A stretch of DNA of 64,000 nt, from the NCBI GenBank assembly GCA_964017065.1, contig OZ024790.1, positions 5,690,737 to 5,754,736 on the forward strand, read 5' to 3'. This document shows, piece after piece, positions 61,040-64,000 of the stretch; position 1 is the stretch's first letter; every line of letters begins with the position of its first letter. The stretch comes from Haliclona indistincta (lineage: Eukaryota > Porifera > Demospongiae > Haplosclerida > Chalinidae). The translations under genes were made by a program, and so were the position numbers. The notes below the pieces were generated by a model. It did no database searches and was not told the DNA's origin. It saw only the letters and a list, made by a program, of their open reading frames with translations.

Positions 61040-63822
61040 GTTTGACACTGTACAACATTGCAGATGTTTTGGTACTCAAAATTATGGAACCTAATTTTTA
61101 TGGTTTTAATTACTAAGAATTTTTTTGGTTTGGGAAATTTAATTGCTAATAAACAGCACTGCAGTACCCAACTTGATTAAAAATGGAGGATAGTATTTCT
61201 TAGTGACTACAAGATTAAATTTACTCTGTCTGGTGGAGCACTGACCTGTGGTAACATGAATATTAAATAGTTGTGAACACCCTTAAACTTAGAAAGGGTG
61301 CTCGGAACTTACAATTTGAGATCACATGCAGTGTCCATACAGTGTATGTCCTTATTTGAGGGTGTCGACATAGAGAGGTTCCACTATAAACAATCTTGTG
61401 TCCTGTTACTATTATTTTGGCTTGCATTATTAAGTGTGTTATTTTAACAGGTCATTTTCTGTGGCTGACACCTTTAATGAGATGGCTTGGTAGTCGTTTG
61501 CCTATTCGTAAGGACTATGTCACTTTAAGACAAGCAGCACTAAGATTTGTGCAAGCTCGTAGGAGTAACCCTATTGTGGTATGTTTATTATTAATTTTAA
61601 ATTTTGCCTTTTTATACTTATTTGTAGAAGAAGGATTTTCTTCAGCTGATAATAGATGCTAGAGTGGATGATGAGAGTCAGGACACACCAGACACTTCCT
61701 CACAGACCAAGAAGAAGCTCACTGATGAGGACATTGTGGCTGTTGCTACTGACTTTATAATGGCTGGCTATGAGACTACCAGCAACACACTCGGCTTCAC
61801 ATCTTACCTGCTGGCACTCAATACTGACAAACAAGACAAGCTTTGTGCAGAAATTGATGATTACCATGAGAAGAATGAGGTAATTATGATAATAATAATA
61901 TTGTTGAAGTTTTGTCAGTAATAGAGTAATGTTCACAAAAAAAATTAAATTACAAATTAAAAAATATGTACACTAGGTGCACATAACGGCGAATATTTGG
62001 AAAGTGCATGTATGGTTTGTTACTCCCAATATCAGGAGAACCAGCCCACACTGAGACCTATCAGTCACGTACAGCCAGCCTAAACTACATGTATCTAGTG
62101 AGCTTCAAGTCTACTATAGCTGCTTTCCCGTATAGCCGGTTATTTTCATGTGGATTTAATTTTCGAACGGCTGGTGCAGGTCGAAAATTAGATTTCGAAT
62201 TTTTTTTTGCCTATTTAAAAAGTTCTGTGACGAAAATTAGACCCAGCCAAAATTTGGCTAACGAAATATTTGACCAGCGAAAAAACCCGGCTATACGGTA
62301 TCTTTCCACGGCCGCTATCATGCCCGAAACCAGCAGAGAAGTTTGTAGAATTAGTGGGCTTTGTTCCTGTTAGGTATTGTTTACATAGCTGCCTATTATG
62401 CAACATCTGCTAGACCCTCTGCATTTCTGAATTCAAACTCCAAGGAGGGTCTAGCAGCTAGATGAGTAGGGTTCTGTTCTTTTTTAGTAGCGGCGGCTCT
62501 AGTCTTGTACTCCAGGCACTAGTGAGGAGAAGTTTCACCTCTTCTAGCGGCTGGGTGAAACTCAGATGTGTTTGTACTTACACTTGTGCTTTATGAGAAT
62601 AGTCTTTTTGATGTTTTGACAACAAAATAATGGTATTCTGTATTTTGATGATATTATTATTTTCCGTAGAATTCTAGTCTGTACGATGCTGCCATGAGTA
62701 TTGAGTATCTAGACTGGGTAATACAAGAGTCCCTCAGGATATACCCTCCTGGTGCATTGTGAGTATTGAACCTCTTAGTGTGTATTATTACTAACCTTCA
62801 GCACATGTATGTACCAGATGATTTACTGACTTTGATGCCTTGGTGGGTAGTTGTTAATTTTAAATGAGTTTAGGTCTGGGTCACACTACGATAGCAATAA
62901 CGACAAATCACAACGATTATGGTCATGACAGCAAGCTCATGCGGTCACACTACCAAAGATGAACGCCTAGTTGCTGTCAAACGTCTCGGGTGACTAGTCG
63001 GCTACCGCTTGCTACTCGCCTTTTCCAGCATTCTAGAATGTACCGTTCACTGTATTTCTAAGCACAGTCCGTTTAGTTGAAGCCAGCAAGCTGATTGTCA
63101 GTCCTTCACATGGATAGAGATATTCTGCTCATTCCGTGATGCCTTGGTGCTTGTTGTGTTTTCCCCCGTTTTGCTCGTTGATTTGGCAGCTCATCGGTCT
63201 CGGATAGAGATGTTAGATCGATACTTGGATCTCTTTAGATTGTAATTAAACCTCATTGTACTCTAATAAAGCTTCCCATTGTTCTGCTGTGAGGTTCTTC
63301 TGGTCATGCTTGCTCACTGTTTCACTTTGCATGCAGCTATATGCTTAACGTTACTGTAACATGTATACATGCATTCCACCGAGGCACGTAGTGTAACTCT
63401 ATGTGCACATGCTTTTTGATTTCAATATCACTCTGACTTTTCAACTACATGGTATTTGCCTCATTTTTAAAATGCAGCATTATTCGTTACTGCCAGAAGA
63501 CATGTACAATTGAAAATATCACTTTTCTGGAAGGAAGTGATGTATTAATACCTATCTACGCCATTCATCATTCATCTGAGTACTGGAAGGAGCCTGATCA
63601 GTTTATACCAGAACGGTCAGTACTACCCGAGTCTTATGATTGCTTGCTCATTACAATTCAGGTTCCATCCTGATGAGAATGCTAAGCGTCATCCATTAGC
63701 ACATATGCCGTTTGGCATGGGTCCTCGTAATTGTATTGGAATGAGATTTGCTCTGATGGAGGCTAAGATGGCTCTGCTCTCTATGCTGACAAAGTTTAAA
63801 TTTGAAAGATCACCAGATACAG
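57637..63822 (+). CDS. Cytochrome P450, CYP3-clan-like; 3' end beyond window
   Basis: The N-terminal exon (57637-57770) carries a membrane anchor (LALIVSAFIAIIACLWY). Later exons encode MGIPGPRPKAFYGN, GKVCGVYRGGMPRYVIADP, GDKWRQTRRIVTPTFTSGKL, GEFTMETVLATAFGY, the I-helix DFIMAGYETTSNTLGF (61664-61878), the K-helix ESLRIYPPG (62669-62759), FIPERF, and the heme loop FGMGPRNCIGMRF with its Cys ligand (63665-63822). Sequence style (RKxxTPTFTSGKLK, AGYETTSN) matches the CYP3/CYP5 group. Such enzymes are ER monooxygenases; the substrate is unknown. A donor follows SPDTE at 63823, and an acceptor-like TTCTCAATAG ends exactly at base 64000, so the last exon lies outside. Introns carry several palindromic elements. 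Confidence 0.88.
58591..59310. mobile_element. 720-bp element with ~270-bp terminal inverted repeats
   Basis: GGCCAGTTGCGTGTAAG at the left end is mirrored by CTTACACGCAACTGGCC at the right. Arms of about 270 bp (58591-58863 and 59039-59310) are nearly identical inverted copies around a ~175-bp centre. No transposase and no certain target duplication. It lies in a P450 intron. Confidence 0.88.
59393..59482. repeat. Inverted repeat with AGAGTATAG units
   Basis: AGGAGTCTA near 59393 is mirrored by TAGACTCCT near 59473, with several GAGTATAG copies and CTATACTC between. A small foldback in a P450 intron. Confidence 0.6.
60244..60551. mobile_element. 308-bp palindromic MITE-like element
   Basis: CTGTAATATAGCTGTTTACA at the left is mirrored by TGTAAACAGCTATATTACAG at the right. 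Arms of ~120 bp contain GCCTCGTCTCCAGGCTCTTA and its complement. A partial extra copy (AAGAGCCTGAAAACGAGGCT) follows near 60558. It lies in a P450 intron, and no transposase is encoded. Confidence 0.87.
60969..61039. repeat. (CA)n microsatellite in a P450 intron
   Basis: About 35 CA units with two CG interruptions. It lies just beyond the exon ending in the MMAATLSCLHS region. Confidence 0.97.
62126..62300. mobile_element. Short MITE-like element in a P450 intron
   Basis: CCCGTATAGCCGGTTATTTTC at the left pairs with AACCCGGCTATACGGTA at the right. Internal CGAAAATTAG / CTAATTTTCG repeats pair as well, giving a 175-bp foldback. Confidence 0.65.
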
Positions 63823-64000
63823 AAGTATGTTATGTGAATTATTATTTGAGTACATAATTTGGATTGTGCTAGCCCAAGAGACTGTGTCAAACAATAAAAC
63901 TAGTTTATATAAAAAAAGTGAAAACTTTGTATCACAAACATAGTCTCCATGATACAATGAACAGTATGTCTGTCTTCGTCTGCACTGTGCTTCTCAATAG

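Noticed and set aside
60953..61045. His/Thr-rich tail on the P450 exon
   Set aside because: It is the (CA)n microsatellite read past the exon end. P450 sequence resumes at the next exon near 61451.
62870..63010. GGTCACACT repeats as transposon ends in the last P450 introns
   Set aside because: Two GGTCACACTAC-like copies occur in direct orientation, but no matching inverted end or target duplication could be found in the window.

Overview
The window is animal nuclear DNA. Genes are split by short GT-AG introns (often 45-80 bp), neighbouring genes are packed 80-400 bp apart, and the proteins include a JUN-type bZIP factor, SIRT6, MED26, cystinosin, AVL9, ERMP1, a rhodopsin-like receptor and several C-type lectin/immunoglobulin/fibronectin-III receptors. 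Very short introns, receptors with unfamiliar domain orders and abundant small palindromic transposons suggest an early-branching invertebrate, most likely a sponge. That assignment is an inference from gene style and was not checked by a database search.

Layout: 0.2-5.4 kb holds a GPx7-like peroxidase (+) converging on a large ankyrin-repeat/PH protein (-). 5.6-13.0 kb holds two neighbouring minus-strand lectin/Ig/FN3 membrane receptors; a 122-bp inverted duplicate of the first receptor's signal-peptide exon lies between them. 13.2-22.2 kb holds ERMP1 (+), single-exon AVL9 (-), SIRT6 (-) and a single-exon GPCR (-). 22.7-34.2 kb is one FGGY-type sugar kinase (+) stretched by introns that carry transposons. 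34.4-39.2 kb holds an intronless JUN gene with an AP-1/CRE-rich promoter, a small histidine-rich gene (-) ending in a CaaX-like box, and MED26 (+), which diverges from it. 39.3-49.3 kb holds UMP-CMP kinase (-) and a large mucin-stalked Ig/FN3 receptor (-) built by duplication of a five-domain block. 49.7-57.6 kb holds ASF1 (+), MRPL55 (-), cystinosin (+, with a 36-bp minisatellite in an intron) and a small HEPN protein (-). 57.6 kb to the right edge is a cytochrome P450 (+) whose last exon lies outside the window.

Most genes are housekeeping (redox, ER protease, membrane traffic, chromatin, Mediator, nucleotide kinase, mitochondrial ribosome, lysosomal cystine export). The accessory content is the three surface receptors, the histidine-rich gene, and a set of foldback elements sitting almost entirely in introns. 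Neighbours are often divergent with about 80-430 bp between start codons, so shared promoters are likely. No operon-like logic links them. Exon joins below were made by hand from splice consensus and reading frame. Bounds of the housekeeping genes are firmer than those of the receptors.
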